64,000 nt of DNA from Candidatus Fimimorpha excrementavium (GCA_018710785.1 DVJD01000127.1:1-64000), one strand, 5' to 3'; positions 17,502 to 27,290 are shown, numbered from the stretch's first letter. Made by a program: numbers and translations. The notes: generated by a model not told the origin, from the letters alone.

Positions 17502-18944
17502 ATGAACGTTTCAATCATTAAATATATTATCGGGTATGTCCTTGTCTCTGAGGGAGCCTTCATGGCTCTGCCTTGTATCCTTGCCCTGATTTATCGGGAA
17601 TCGGATGGATGGTCTTTTGTTATGGCAGGACTCCTATGCCTCTTTCTTGGTTTTCTGCTTCTCCGGAAGAAACCGAAAAACCGATTTTTCTATGTGAGAG
17701 AAGGGTTTGTGACAGTGGCCTTAAGCTGGATCGTCTTAAGCATCATGGGGAGTGTCCCATTTATCACCACAGGCGCGATCCCCAATCCCATCGATGCCCT
17801 GTTTGAGACCGTCTCCGGTTTTACCACCACCGGCGCAAGCATTTTAACGGATGTGGAAGCCCTGTCCAAAAGCGTCATGTTTTGGCGAAGCTTCACCCAC
17901 TGGATCGGCGGAATGGGCGTGCTGGTACTCCTGCTTTCCCTTCTCCACATAAAGGGGAATGGTTCCCTCATTAACCTGATGAGAGCCGAAAGTCCGGGAC
18001 CGTCCGTCAGCAAACTGGCGCCCACGATCCGATCCACAGCGAAAATCCTTTATGTCATATATGTGTGTATGACACTTCTGGAGATTGTTCTCCTTCTTCT
18101 GGGAAAGATGCCGCTGTTTGATGCTCTTACCATCAGCTTCGGCACCGCGGGAACCGGAGGATTCGGCATCAAAAATGACAGCATGGCCAGCTATTCCTCC
18201 TACCTCCAGATTGTGGTCACCATTTTCATGATCCTGTTCGGCGTAAATTTCAATGCTTATTTCCTGATTCTGCGCAAAAAATTCAAACAGGCATTCTCCA
18301 TCGAGGAAGTGCGCTATTATTTTCTGATCATCCTGGTCTCCATCGCTGTCATCAGCCTGGTTATCCAGGATATGTACGGTTCCTTCGGAGAAGCGGTAAA
18401 GCATGCGGCCTTTCAGGTGGGATCCATCATCACCACCACGGGATACGCCAGCACGGATTTCAACCTTTGGCCGGAAGTTCCCAGAACCATCCTGGTTCTT
18501 CTAATGTTCGTCGGAGCCTGCGCCGGAAGCACGGGAGGAGGAATCAAAGTATCCCGTCTTCTGATTCTGGTCAAAACCATACGAAAAGAACTTCACATCC
18601 TGATTCATCCCAGAAGTATGAAAAAGCTGAAAATGGATGGACATCCTCTGGAGCATGAAGTGGTCCGCTCCACCAATGTGTTTCTCATCGCTTACGTATT
18701 GATCTTTGCCTTTTCCGTCCTGCTCGTGGGGTTTGACGGACATGATCTGGTCACCAACTTTACCGGAGTGGCCGCCACCCTGAACAACATCGGCCCCGGA
18801 CTGGAGCTGGTGGGACCGACCCAGAATTTTTCCGTATTTTCCGGCGGGGCGAAGCTGGTGCTGACCTTTGATATGCTGGCAGGGCGCTTGGAGCTCTTCC
18901 CGCTTCTGCTTCTGTTTGTACCGGACACCTGGAAAAAGTTTTAG
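17502..18944 (+). CDS. trkH: Trk/Ktr potassium uptake channel subunit
   Basis: A 480-residue membrane protein of the TrkH/KtrB family, the potassium-translocating subunit. Seen: repeated pore-type segments with selectivity glycines (TVSGFTTTGAS, FGTAGTGGFG, TTTGYASTDF, GVAATLNNIGPG) and the C-terminal GRLELFPLLLLFVPDTW, conserved in the family. Length matches TrkH. The downstream perfect terminator closes the operon. A KdpE-like regulator without a kinase is at 1678-2409; any link to this operon is speculation. Confidence 0.95.
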   Translation: MNVSIIKYIIGYVLVSEGAFMALPCILALIYRESDGWSFVMAGLLCLFLGFLLLRKKPKNRFFYVREGFVTVALSWIVLSIMGSVPFITTGAIPNPIDALFETVSGFTTTGASILTDVEALSKSVMFWRSFTHWIGGMGVLVLLLSLLHIKGNGSLINLMRAESPGPSVSKLAPTIRSTAKILYVIYVCMTLLEIVLLLLGKMPLFDALTISFGTAGTGGFGIKNDSMASYSSYLQIVVTIFMILFGVNFNAYFLILRKKFKQAFSIEEVRYYFLIILVSIAVISLVIQDMYGSFGEAVKHAAFQVGSIITTTGYASTDFNLWPEVPRTILVLLMFVGACAGSTGGGIKVSRLLILVKTIRKELHILIHPRSMKKLKMDGHPLEHEVVRSTNVFLIAYVLIFAFSVLLVGFDGHDLVTNFTGVAATLNNIGPGLELVGPTQNFSVFSGGAKLVLTFDMLAGRLELFPLLLLFVPDTWKKF

Positions 18945-19015
18945 AATCAAAAAAGGATGCTGTAACATTCGCATAGTCATATACCGTGTGAATGTTACAG
19001 CATCCTTTTTTGATT
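18945..19015. terminator. Terminator after trkH, 26-bp stem
   Basis: Perfect 26-base arms at 18945-18970 and 18990-19015, with A-run and T-run flanks (AAAAAAGG and CCTTTTTT), so it can act on both strands between trkH and the convergent deacetylase-like gene. Confidence 0.92.
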
Positions 19016-19082
19016 ACCGCACCCGCTTTCATCGGCTCGCCAATCCGGCCATCTGCGGACAGCCGGATCGCGGGAATCCCTG

Positions 19083-20645
19083 CTATTCGGTCTTAGGTTC
19101 CGGACGAAGCGGATCGATGACGGATTTGGCATCAAACAAATCGGATACGCGATCGGTACCGCCGTTTACTGCCTCCCACAGACGGGTTCCATCCAGATTG
19201 CGGCGGCCCTGGCGCATATAATCCGTGCCGAACTGCACCCATGCCTTCTGGGAGCCGTCCACGTTGCAGAAATAATCAAATCCCACTTCTTTCAATTTCG
19301 CATAACGGGACGGAGTCACTTCCAACTGATTGGGATCATCATATGGTCTCCAGCTTCCGATATCCGCTCCCTTCGGGTATATGAGAATATCCGTTTCCCC
19401 GATCAAAGGCTCCACTTCTGCCTCCCACAAATCGGTATCCCGGATAAACTTATCCTCTGCCATGGTCTGCATATCCAGATGGCCCCAGCTGTGGCTGGCA
19501 AATTCCCATCCCTGATTTTTGATGGCCTCTGCGACGGTCTTTGCCTTCTGCTTATCCTCTTCAATATTGGGATTATCCCAAAGATGCGCTTCCGGCAAAG
19601 TGGTATTGCCCGGACCATAGGACACATCCGATGTACGGTATCCCAAAATGCCATTGTATCCGGTCAGGGCGATGATACCCTTGGCTCCTTTATAGGAGAA
19701 ATCCGGGTGAACTTTGATGAAGTCTTCCAGGATCGGCAGAACATCGAAGGAACCGGTCACGGTCCCTGTCACGTTTCCGTTTTCATCATAGAGATCCATC
19801 TCATTGGTGACCATGCCGTCCCCGCCGATCACAAGACGGCTGGCAAATCCGGTGTTTTCCATATATTCATAATAGCTGACGTCATCCACAGAAAGGACAA
19901 ACGGGATCTTTCCCGGGGGAAGCATGATTTCTTTCTGCACCATCTTCTCCGTGCCGTCTTCCTGTACCTGGATTTCTGCGATATCATGCATCCTCACCAG
20001 CACATATCCTCTGTCATACATGGACTGGATCATCTTGCAGAATTCATCAATGGTGGTCATCACCTCATTGTATTCGTCTGCCTTATAGCTGGAAAACGCG
20101 GCCGTCGGATCCACCACCAGAGAGTGGAAGAAGACATGGGTGATCTGTGTATTGTCCGCCCATTTTACCAGCTGGCTCTTTTGCGTCTCATAATTGGAGA
20201 CGGCATCGGCATAATCCTGGTTGGAAGAATAATCTGCCTGCCCCTGCAGCAGCTCGATGGCTGCGTCGTAGTCGTACATGGCTGCCAGCCGGTTGGCCTC
20301 ATCCAGCACGGTATTTCCCGTGGATGCCACCGTAGGCTCGCCCCAATCGGGTTCTGTCTCAAAGGTATCCGGAAGCTCTTCCACCGGCGTGGTGGTGCTC
20401 ACCCCTGTGGTCGGCTCCTCTGCCGGATTGGTTTCTCCGTTTTCGCCTCCTGTCTCTCCCTGTCCGTCCGAAACCGCTTCTGTGGTTACCGGCTCTGCGG
20501 AAGAGTCATTTCCTCTGTTTCTCAGTACATAAATCAACGTCGCGCACAGAGCGATCAGTACCACAATCAGCACAGCCAGTATGATCCGATTCCGAATGAT
20601 CGCCCGTCTCCTTCTGCGTCGACGCATGTTTTCTCTTTTTGCCAT
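19083..20645 (-). CDS. Membrane-anchored polysaccharide deacetylase-like protein
   Basis: A 520-residue cell-surface protein. Seen: a very basic N-terminus (residues 7-14 all Arg), one transmembrane helix at about 21-41, a Ser/Thr/Glu-rich linker (45-105), a short alpha-helical part, then a NodB-like domain. Candidate motif 1 is LSVDDVSYYEY (251-261), in place of the usual TFDDG; motif 2 is SHSWGH (384-389). The aspartate pair and both histidines of a deacetylase metal site are kept, but motif 1 is atypical, so another substrate or lost activity is possible. It follows the ABC-F gene by 42 bases on the same strand, likely one transcript, with no clear functional link. Confidence 0.78.
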   Translation of the reverse strand: MAKRENMRRRRRRRAIIRNRIILAVLIVVLIALCATLIYVLRNRGNDSSAEPVTTEAVSDGQGETGGENGETNPAEEPTTGVSTTTPVEELPDTFETEPDWGEPTVASTGNTVLDEANRLAAMYDYDAAIELLQGQADYSSNQDYADAVSNYETQKSQLVKWADNTQITHVFFHSLVVDPTAAFSSYKADEYNEVMTTIDEFCKMIQSMYDRGYVLVRMHDIAEIQVQEDGTEKMVQKEIMLPPGKIPFVLSVDDVSYYEYMENTGFASRLVIGGDGMVTNEMDLYDENGNVTGTVTGSFDVLPILEDFIKVHPDFSYKGAKGIIALTGYNGILGYRTSDVSYGPGNTTLPEAHLWDNPNIEEDKQKAKTVAEAIKNQGWEFASHSWGHLDMQTMAEDKFIRDTDLWEAEVEPLIGETDILIYPKGADIGSWRPYDDPNQLEVTPSRYAKLKEVGFDYFCNVDGSQKAWVQFGTDYMRQGRRNLDGTRLWEAVNGGTDRVSDLFDAKSVIDPLRPEPKTE

Positions 20646-20687
20646 AATAAACCTCCATTTCCGTTCAAGCAGTATCTGCAGTCTGCT

Positions 20688-22241
20688 TTAAACTCTGGTC
20701 GTCCACTTGGAACAATCCCAGACATCTGTTGCCAAGCCGTCATAAAAATCCGGTTCATGGCATACCATCAAGATGCTTCCTTTGTATTCTGTTAAAGCCC
20801 TTTTCAATTCCATCTTGGCATCCGCATCCAGATGGTTCGTGGGCTCATCCAGCAGTAAAATATTGGTATCTCTGTTGATCAGTTTGCAGAGACGCACTTT
20901 TGCCTGCTCCCCGCCGCTTAAAACGCGCACCTGGCTTTCAATATGTTTGGTGGTCAGGCCGCATTTTGCCAGGGCGGAACGCACCTCATACTGACTGTAG
21001 GACGGATACTCACTCCAAAGTTCTTCCAGACAGGTATTGGTATTTCCGGGCGCCGTCTCCTGCTCAAAATAGCCGATCAGCAGATAATCCCCCAGTTCCA
21101 CCCGTCCGGACAAAGGCGCGATCTGTCCGAGGATGCTTCGAAGCAGGGTTGTCTTTCCGATTCCGTTTGCTCCCGTCAGCACGATCTTTTGTCCCCGTTC
21201 CATGGCGACATTCAGCGGTTTGGACAGCGGCTCTTCATACCCGATCACCAGATCCTTTGTCTCAAAAATATAGCGTCCCGGCGTTCTGCCCATCTTAAAG
21301 CGGAATTCCGGTTTGGGTTTTTCCCGGGCCAGCTCGATGACTTCCATCTTATCCAATTTTTTCTGGCGGGACATGGCCATATTTCTCGTCGCTACCCTGG
21401 CCTTATTGCGGGCCACAAAATCCTTCAGCTGCTCAATTTCCTGCTGCTGTCTGGCATAGGCGGCTTCTTTCTGCGCTTTCTTTACCGCATAGACTTCTTC
21501 AAATTTATCATAGTCCCCCACATAGCGGTTCAGTTCCTGATTTTCCATGTGATAGACCAGGTTAATCACGCTGTTTAAAAATGGGATGTCGTGGGAAATC
21601 AGAATAAAGGCGTTCTCATATTCCTGAAGATACCGTTTCAGCCATTCAATGTGCTGCACATCCAGGTAGTTGGTGGGCTCATCCAGAAGCAGAATATCCG
21701 GTTTTTCCAACAGCAGCTTTCCGAGAAGAACTTTTGTTCTCTGGCCGCCGCTTAATTCTGTCACATCACGGTCCAGTCCGATCTCCTCCAAGCCAAGGGC
21801 CCTTCCCACTTCTTCTGTCTTCGCGTCAATCATATAAAAATCATGCATCATCAAAAGATCCTGGATGGTTCCCAGTTCATCCATCATGCGGGCCAGTTCG
21901 TCCTCCGAAGCTTCCCCCATCTGCTCGCAAATCCGGTTCATCTGCTCTTCCATTTCAAACAGATAATCAAATGCCGACTTCAGGACACTGCGGACCGTCA
22001 TTCCCTTTTCTAATATTGTATGCTGATCCAGGTATCCTACTCGAACATTTTTTGCCCATTCCACCTTTCCCTCATCCGGCATCAGTTTTCCTGTGATAAT
22101 GTTCATAAATGTCGATTTGCCCTCGCCATTGGCACCGACAAGGCCGATATGCTCCCCTTTCAGAAGCCGAAAGGAAACATCCGTAAAAATGGCTCTGTCA
22201 CCGAATCCATGGCTTAGGTGCTCCACATTCAGTATACTCAT
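20688..22241 (-). CDS. ABC-F family ATPase
   Basis: A 517-residue soluble protein with two ABC cassettes and no membrane part, the ABC-F class that acts on ribosomes in translation or antibiotic protection. Seen: Walker A GANGEGKST (36-44) and GANGIGKTT in the second half, signatures LSGGQRTKV and LSGGEQAKV, Walker B LLLDEPTNYLD and LLLDEPTNHLD, and a charged linker between them (KKAQKEAAYARQQQEIEQLK). The wording is closest to YbiT/Ettan-like housekeeping members rather than known resistance types, so a resistance role is not implied. The start lacks a strong ribosome site. Confidence 0.92.
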   Translation of the reverse strand: MSILNVEHLSHGFGDRAIFTDVSFRLLKGEHIGLVGANGEGKSTFMNIITGKLMPDEGKVEWAKNVRVGYLDQHTILEKGMTVRSVLKSAFDYLFEMEEQMNRICEQMGEASEDELARMMDELGTIQDLLMMHDFYMIDAKTEEVGRALGLEEIGLDRDVTELSGGQRTKVLLGKLLLEKPDILLLDEPTNYLDVQHIEWLKRYLQEYENAFILISHDIPFLNSVINLVYHMENQELNRYVGDYDKFEEVYAVKKAQKEAAYARQQQEIEQLKDFVARNKARVATRNMAMSRQKKLDKMEVIELAREKPKPEFRFKMGRTPGRYIFETKDLVIGYEEPLSKPLNVAMERGQKIVLTGANGIGKTTLLRSILGQIAPLSGRVELGDYLLIGYFEQETAPGNTNTCLEELWSEYPSYSQYEVRSALAKCGLTTKHIESQVRVLSGGEQAKVRLCKLINRDTNILLLDEPTNHLDADAKMELKRALTEYKGSILMVCHEPDFYDGLATDVWDCSKWTTRV

Positions 22242-22431
22242 GTTTTTAACCGTACCTTTCTATTTTACAGACTCTTCTCTGCCAAAATGACCGCTCATTG
22301 CGATCTTTATCATAATACAACAAAATATTCCATCATGCAAGAATATGAGCAAAGATTCTACAAAATGAAAGGTTTCCGTAAATTTTCTCCGATTGCGGAC
22401 ATCTTAATGCGGCCGACTTGTTTTGGGTTCG
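22242..22431. other. AT-rich leader region upstream of ABC-F gene
   Basis: With the terminator that follows, this makes a 313-base gap between genes. It probably holds the ABC-F promoter and leader on the minus strand. I see no clear -35/-10 pair, no attenuator and no supported ORF. Confidence 0.35.
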
Positions 22432-22478
22432 AAAAAAAAGGGTGCACCCGGTTATCTTTACAATAACCGGGCGCGCCC
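22432..22478 (-). terminator. Rho-independent terminator after GH2 gene
   Basis: Minus-strand hairpin with 16-base arms (22440-22455 and 22463-22478, one G-U pair and one mismatch), followed by a run of eight T. It ends transcription from the GH2 gene whose stop is at 22555. Confidence 0.88.
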
Positions 22479-22554
22479 GACATCTTCTCGACAACAAACC
22501 TATTCCGTTCTAAAAATCAAGTGTTTTTTATACTTTTTCCAGAACAAACACTTC

Positions 22555-24819
22555 CTATTTCTCGTCTGAAATCTTCTTGATTTTCTGAAGCTCCTGGTTC
22601 AAATATGCCATGGCTCCTTTTCCCTTTTCTCCGACCTGACTGCCCATCATACCAGCCATCTCTTCCATGGTCTTTTGTCCCATCATGCGCATCATATTTT
22701 TGCTCAATTTCATATTCATCAAGGACTGGATGGCAGATATCAAGATCGTGCCTGCCTCTTCGTTGTCCAGAATATCCTGAATTTTATCTTTGACGGAATA
22801 ATATCCCTCACGGAAGGTCATCTCCGTGCTGCTCAGATCAATTCCTTCAAACCAGTTCGTAGCATACTCACCGTCGTCATCATCGATCAGCACATAGGAT
22901 GGATTCGCTTCTTTTACTTTTTCCACTGTCATGGAATCCGTGCAGGAGCCGGATCTGGCGATCAGCGTATTCCATCCGTCCTTCAGCAAAACGTGTTCGA
23001 ATACGAACACTTTGCTGCCATGTTTCGTTTCCAATTCCACCCCATTGACGGTCAGGGTCACCGAAGGCTGATTGGAATACACCTTTACGGTTATCTCATC
23101 CGCTGTCCTCTGGGCATACCGCTTGCCGCAAAGATGAACAAACGGATCACTGCTCCAATATGCCTTATATACATAGTAGGAATCCTTCTTAATCCTTCGG
23201 TCAAAGGTGACAAGCCCCTTATTGTTCCTTCCCTTCACGCCGCCTTCATCTCTGGCATCGCATCCGAAATCAAACATATTCCAGACATGGGTGGCCCAGA
23301 GATAGGGCCGTTTTTCAATGACTTCTGCCATATGCTCGTGATACACGGCCTGATATTCTTCCGAATAATCGCGGCACTTGGGATCATCATTGTGGTAGGT
23401 GATAATTCCCTCTGCCCCGTACTCGGAAATTCCCAGCGGACGGTCCGGATATTTTTCATGGAACGCATCCAGCCAGACTTCATTTTGTTCCATTTTTCCG
23501 CCGTACCATCCAAAGTAGTGATTGTAGCTCAGCACATCTGTGATCTGATTCATTTCACTATCCATGGGGAGCATGGAGACATGGGCCATGGTCGTAAGTC
23601 TGGTGGGATCCATGGATTTCACCAGGGCATTCAGATCTTTCAGATTGTCCACAAGCCCGGGCAGTTCCCCTCCGATGGTGATCTCATTGGAGATCCCCCA
23701 GAAGCAGATGCTGGCGTGATTAAAGTTCTGATAAACCAGTTCCTGCATCTGACTGCGGCAGTTTTCATGGGCCGCCGGATCCCGGCTCATGATGGAGATA
23801 AACGGAATCTCTGCCCATACGATCAGTCCCAGCTCGTCGCAGGCGTCATAAAATGCCTGATTGTGCTGATAATGGGCGAGGCGGACCGTATTGGCCCCCA
23901 GTTCCCGAATTAGTCTCGCATCCTCTTCGTGATCTTCTTTTCTGAGCGCATTGCCGATCCCAAGTCTGTCCTGATGGCGGGAAACGCCGCGAAGAGGCAT
24001 GGATTTTCCGTTTAAGAAAAATCCTTTTTCCGGATCCACGTAAAACTCTCTGACGCCAAATCTTGTGCTTACCTCATCCACGGCTTCATTATGGCGTACA
24101 ATTCGGGCCGTCACCCGGTACAGATACGGATCGTCCACTCCCTGCCAAAGATGCACATCGGGAATCAAAAGTTCCATTCGGCAGTCTGCTTTTGCCGGAG
24201 CAAATCCCTCCGCCGCCGTCTTTCCCCCGGCGTCCAGGATTTCAAACTGTACACTGTCCCCCTCTTCGGCATCCTTTACATAGGCGCGGAGGGATACACG
24301 GCCGTCTGTCCCGGCTGAAACCGTCAGCCCGTCGGCTCCCCAATAGTCCAATTCAAAATGGGTCTTCGGCGCCACAATCAGGTTCACATCCCGGTAAAGC
24401 CCGCCGTAAAATGTAAAATCCGCTGTCTGGGGATAGACATTGGTTCTCTCACTGTTATCCACGCAAACGGCAAGCAGATTGTCCTCTTCCTTCAAAAAGT
24501 CTGTGATGTCCACACGAAATCGGGAGTATCCGCCTTCGTGGTATGCCACCTTATCTCCATTCAGGTAGACCGTTGTCACTGAATTTGCCCCGTCAAATTC
24601 CAGATAAACCCGATCTGTCTGTTCCCTCTGCGGGGATTCCAGTTCTGTCGCATACCAACCGGCCCCGCGGTAATAATTGGCTCCGCCGTCCTGTCCATCC
24701 TCTGCATTCCATGTATGGGGCAGACACACAATCTCCCAGTCCTCCGGCAATTTTTTTGGAATGAAATTACATTCCTTTGAGAAAACCCACCAGTCGTTCA
24801 AATTAATTTTTCTTCGCAT
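22555..24819 (-). CDS. Glycoside hydrolase family 2 (beta-galactosidase-like)
   Basis: A 754-residue glycosidase with no signal peptide, so probably cytoplasmic. Seen: N-terminal sugar-binding beta-sandwich (about 1-150), immunoglobulin-like domain (about 165-265), then the catalytic barrel with the acid/base Glu379 in GISNEI and the nucleophile Glu466 in GISEYGAEG. The motif RGVSRHQD also fits GH2. Beta-galactosidase is the best guess; beta-glucuronidase is possible. The last 75 residues are unusual: a helical, methionine-rich tail (NMMRMMGQ, MEEMAGMMG) not typical of the family. The start at 24819 has AAGAAGG seven bases upstream; an ATG two codons earlier is too close to it. Confidence 0.9.
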   Translation of the reverse strand: MRRKINLNDWWVFSKECNFIPKKLPEDWEIVCLPHTWNAEDGQDGGANYYRGAGWYATELESPQREQTDRVYLEFDGANSVTTVYLNGDKVAYHEGGYSRFRVDITDFLKEEDNLLAVCVDNSERTNVYPQTADFTFYGGLYRDVNLIVAPKTHFELDYWGADGLTVSAGTDGRVSLRAYVKDAEEGDSVQFEILDAGGKTAAEGFAPAKADCRMELLIPDVHLWQGVDDPYLYRVTARIVRHNEAVDEVSTRFGVREFYVDPEKGFFLNGKSMPLRGVSRHQDRLGIGNALRKEDHEEDARLIRELGANTVRLAHYQHNQAFYDACDELGLIVWAEIPFISIMSRDPAAHENCRSQMQELVYQNFNHASICFWGISNEITIGGELPGLVDNLKDLNALVKSMDPTRLTTMAHVSMLPMDSEMNQITDVLSYNHYFGWYGGKMEQNEVWLDAFHEKYPDRPLGISEYGAEGIITYHNDDPKCRDYSEEYQAVYHEHMAEVIEKRPYLWATHVWNMFDFGCDARDEGGVKGRNNKGLVTFDRRIKKDSYYVYKAYWSSDPFVHLCGKRYAQRTADEITVKVYSNQPSVTLTVNGVELETKHGSKVFVFEHVLLKDGWNTLIARSGSCTDSMTVEKVKEANPSYVLIDDDDGEYATNWFEGIDLSSTEMTFREGYYSVKDKIQDILDNEEAGTILISAIQSLMNMKLSKNMMRMMGQKTMEEMAGMMGSQVGEKGKGAMAYLNQELQKIKKISDEK

Positions 24820-24870
24820 GATCATACCTTCTTTCCTGATTTTACAAATTTTCTGCCTTTCCCCTTTTTG

Positions 24871-25344
24871 CTACTTGTTCCGGTTCATCTCTTCCCATTC
24901 CTGATCATGAAGATACATAATCATACCCGGTCCCAGATTCTCCGTGGGCCGAGCCAGGAAGCCATGCTGCCTGTAAAACTCCTCCCGGCCCTTTGCGCAC
25001 ATCAAATCAAACATCATCTCTGTCCCCGGCATGCGGATCTCTTCCACATAGGCTTTCAGACGGTTCATAATCATGGAGCCCACTCCCAGTCCCTGGGCCT
25101 GGGGCGGTGTGATCAGATCCTGAATGTAACAGATCACGGCTCCGTCTCCGACGATCCGCCCCATGCCGATGGGCTGGCCCGCCAGGTAAACTCCCACCGT
25201 CAGCAGACTGTTGTCCAGCGCTTTCTGCGCCTGTTCCCTGGTCAGTTTTTTCCATCCCACCAGCCGACGCAGTTTCAGATACTCGTCCACTGTGATTGTA
25301 TTGTCCTTCAGCTGAAGTAATTCATCCTTTTCCATTCCAACCAT
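24871..25344 (-). CDS. GNAT family N-acetyltransferase
   Basis: A 157-residue acetyl-CoA-dependent acetyltransferase of unknown substrate. Seen: the acetyl-CoA-binding motif A region ICYIQDLITPPQAQGLGVGS (QAQGLGVG is the pyrophosphate loop) and the following helix MIMNRLKAYVEE, then FYRQHGF near the C-terminus. The start at 25344 follows AGAGG; an alternative ATG lies three codons later. It is 79 bases downstream of the fumarylacetoacetate-hydrolase-family gene, with a small GACGGG...CCCGTC hairpin between. Confidence 0.87.
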   Translation of the reverse strand: MVGMEKDELLQLKDNTITVDEYLKLRRLVGWKKLTREQAQKALDNSLLTVGVYLAGQPIGMGRIVGDGAVICYIQDLITPPQAQGLGVGSMIMNRLKAYVEEIRMPGTEMMFDLMCAKGREEFYRQHGFLARPTENLGPGMIMYLHDQEWEEMNRNK

Positions 25345-25423
25345 AATCCTCTGTTCTTCTGTCTCTGCACCGACCGCATGACGGGCTTTGCTCCCGTCGG
25401 CATTTTTGATGCATCCGACTGTT

Positions 25424-26278
25424 TTATCTGACTGTATTGGTCAGCGTGCCGATTCCCTCAATCTTGCAGGAAACCACATCGCCCGGCTTTAAAAAACGGG
25501 GCGGCACAAATCCCATCCCTGCTCCGGCAGGTGTCCCCGTCGCGATCACGGTTCCGGCCTTCAGCGTCATCCCGGCGGATAACTCACTGATCACATGGTC
25601 GATCCCGAAAATCAGCTTCTCCGTATTGCTGTCCTGGCGCAGTTCCCCATTGACATACGACTGGATGGCCAGCTTGGGCGGAAAGGAAAACTCATCCGCT
25701 GTCACAATCCATGGCCCCATGGGCGTAAACCCATCCATACTTTTTCCAAAATACCACTGTTTATGGCGGGTCTGGATTTCCCTGGCGCTGACATCATTGA
25801 GAATCGTATACCCCAGAATATACTCTCTGACCTCCTCTTTCGCCACATTCCGACACTCTTTTCCTATGACAACCGCCAGCTCACACTCATAATCCAGACT
25901 GTCCGCCAGATCCGAATGACTTTCAATGTATCCGCCGTCTTCCACAGCCCGGTTGACCCGTTTGGAAAAATAGACGGCAAACGGACGCTCTCCGCCAAAG
26001 GCTTCCTTTTTATAGCGGGCCGACTCTTCCGCGTGCTCCATGTAGTTGATGCCGAGACAGATGATATCCTGTCTCGGCACAGGGATGGGGGCCAAAAGCT
26101 TCACTGCGGAAAACGGAATCGTTCCGGCGGAACCTGCCTTTTCCTCCGCGTCTTCTCTCCATCCCTTCTCTTCCAGCATCGCATTGAGTGATTCGCTGGC
26201 CAGAGGAGTGACATTTCCGCCTTTTCCGATCACCCCCACCCGTTCTCTGCCATTGTATAAAAATGTAATCAGTTTCAT
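25424..26278 (-). CDS. Fumarylacetoacetate hydrolase family protein
   Basis: A 284-residue metal-dependent enzyme of the FAH superfamily, which includes acylpyruvate hydrolases, oxaloacetate decarboxylases and 2-hydroxyhepta-diene-dioate isomerases; which reaction applies cannot be read from sequence. Seen: CLGINYMEHAEE, the metal-binding LDYECELAVVIGK, NDVSAREIQ, SMDGFTPMGPWIV and the C-terminal GTVIATGTPAGAGMG, all family hallmarks in order. I start it at MKLITFLYNGRE (26278) rather than six codons upstream. Upstream, 26279-26529 holds the divergent promoter of a lipoprotein gene. Confidence 0.88.
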   Translation of the reverse strand: MKLITFLYNGRERVGVIGKGGNVTPLASESLNAMLEEKGWREDAEEKAGSAGTIPFSAVKLLAPIPVPRQDIICLGINYMEHAEESARYKKEAFGGERPFAVYFSKRVNRAVEDGGYIESHSDLADSLDYECELAVVIGKECRNVAKEEVREYILGYTILNDVSAREIQTRHKQWYFGKSMDGFTPMGPWIVTADEFSFPPKLAIQSYVNGELRQDSNTEKLIFGIDHVISELSAGMTLKAGTVIATGTPAGAGMGFVPPRFLKPGDVVSCKIEGIGTLTNTVR

Positions 26279-26415
26279 AAGCCTTATCCACTCCATTTCT
26301 GTATCCTGTACGCATCACCGGAAAACCTTCCTGCCGTTTTTATCACATTTTCCTGTGTTGTCTGATTTCTCTTATTTTATCACAGCACCAGTCAAAAAAC
26401 AATCATACTTTTCCA

Positions 26416-26444
26416 TTGAAGATCACACGTTCTTGTGATATGAT
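26416..26444 (+). promoter_or_regulatory. Promoter of lipoprotein gene with palindromic spacer
   Basis: TTGAAG (26416-26421), 17-base spacer, TATGAT (26439-26444). The spacer carries ATCACA...TGTGAT, arms separated by six bases, which looks like an operator placed to block polymerase. Confidence 0.55.
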
Positions 26445-26529
26445 AATAAACATGATGCATGGGATAAAAGGAGATTGATCCCGGTATGCTAACTCTATAA
26501 ATTTGATGAATTACGAGGACTGATGACAG

Positions 26530-27273
26530 ATGAAGAAAAAGCCTATGATTAGAAAAACGATCTGCAGCATTGCCGTTTTTAGTATGGCCGCCATGAGCGT
26601 CCTGTCCATGACGGGCTGCCGCGGCACTCTGGCCACCGCCATGGAAGAAAGAGAACGAAATAGAGTAGAAGTCATCGAGGATGTCGGTGATCTGGATCTG
26701 ACGACTCTTTACGACGACACAAACGGATATCAGTACCGAAATACGCAGTGGCTGATTCCGGCCGATGAGCTGCAAAGGCAGTGGAACGCTGATATCGGTG
26801 AAGGGCAGCCCTACACCATGCAGGGGGATATGATTTACACGGAAACCACCGGTGTAGCCGCCAGCATCAATGGTGTGGATCCCAGCGGCGCTTCCCTGAT
26901 TCTGGACAGCAGCGGACAGTACACGCAGATTATGCTTCAGTTTGAGATGAATGAAAATCTAAACGGAGAAGCCCTCTCCACGCTCTATGAAACCACAAGA
27001 GACACTCTGATTGAAAATTATGGAGAACCGACGGAAACCATCGATGGACAAGAGGTAAGTTATCAAGATGGAAACAGCGTGCGCACCGGAACCGGCCAGA
27101 CACTGAGATGGGATAAAACCATTGACAATGGCTACGTCACGACGATGCAGCTGGTGACCATCACCATGACCGGCGCGGATAACATCAGCACCATGCTTCT
27201 GGGCTTCAACTGCTACGATCCGGTCGCTGCTTCCAGTATGGCCGCGGAGCAGGAATCCATGCTGGGCGAATAG
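26530..27273 (+). CDS. Putative lipoprotein of unknown function
   Basis: A 247-residue secreted lipoprotein. Seen: a signal peptide with lipobox SMTGC, lipidated Cys30. The mature part is acidic (EVIEDVGDLDLTTLYDD) and contains no motif I recognise; there is no repeat or obvious catalytic site. It stands alone, between the FAH-family gene (divergent) and the sugar-binding lipoprotein gene (convergent), with its own promoter and a terminator. Confidence 0.75.
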   Translation: MKKKPMIRKTICSIAVFSMAAMSVLSMTGCRGTLATAMEERERNRVEVIEDVGDLDLTTLYDDTNGYQYRNTQWLIPADELQRQWNADIGEGQPYTMQGDMIYTETTGVAASINGVDPSGASLILDSSGQYTQIMLQFEMNENLNGEALSTLYETTRDTLIENYGEPTETIDGQEVSYQDGNSVRTGTGQTLRWDKTIDNGYVTTMQLVTITMTGADNISTMLLGFNCYDPVAASSMAAEQESMLGE

Positions 27274-27290
27274 ATTTTTCACATTATTTT

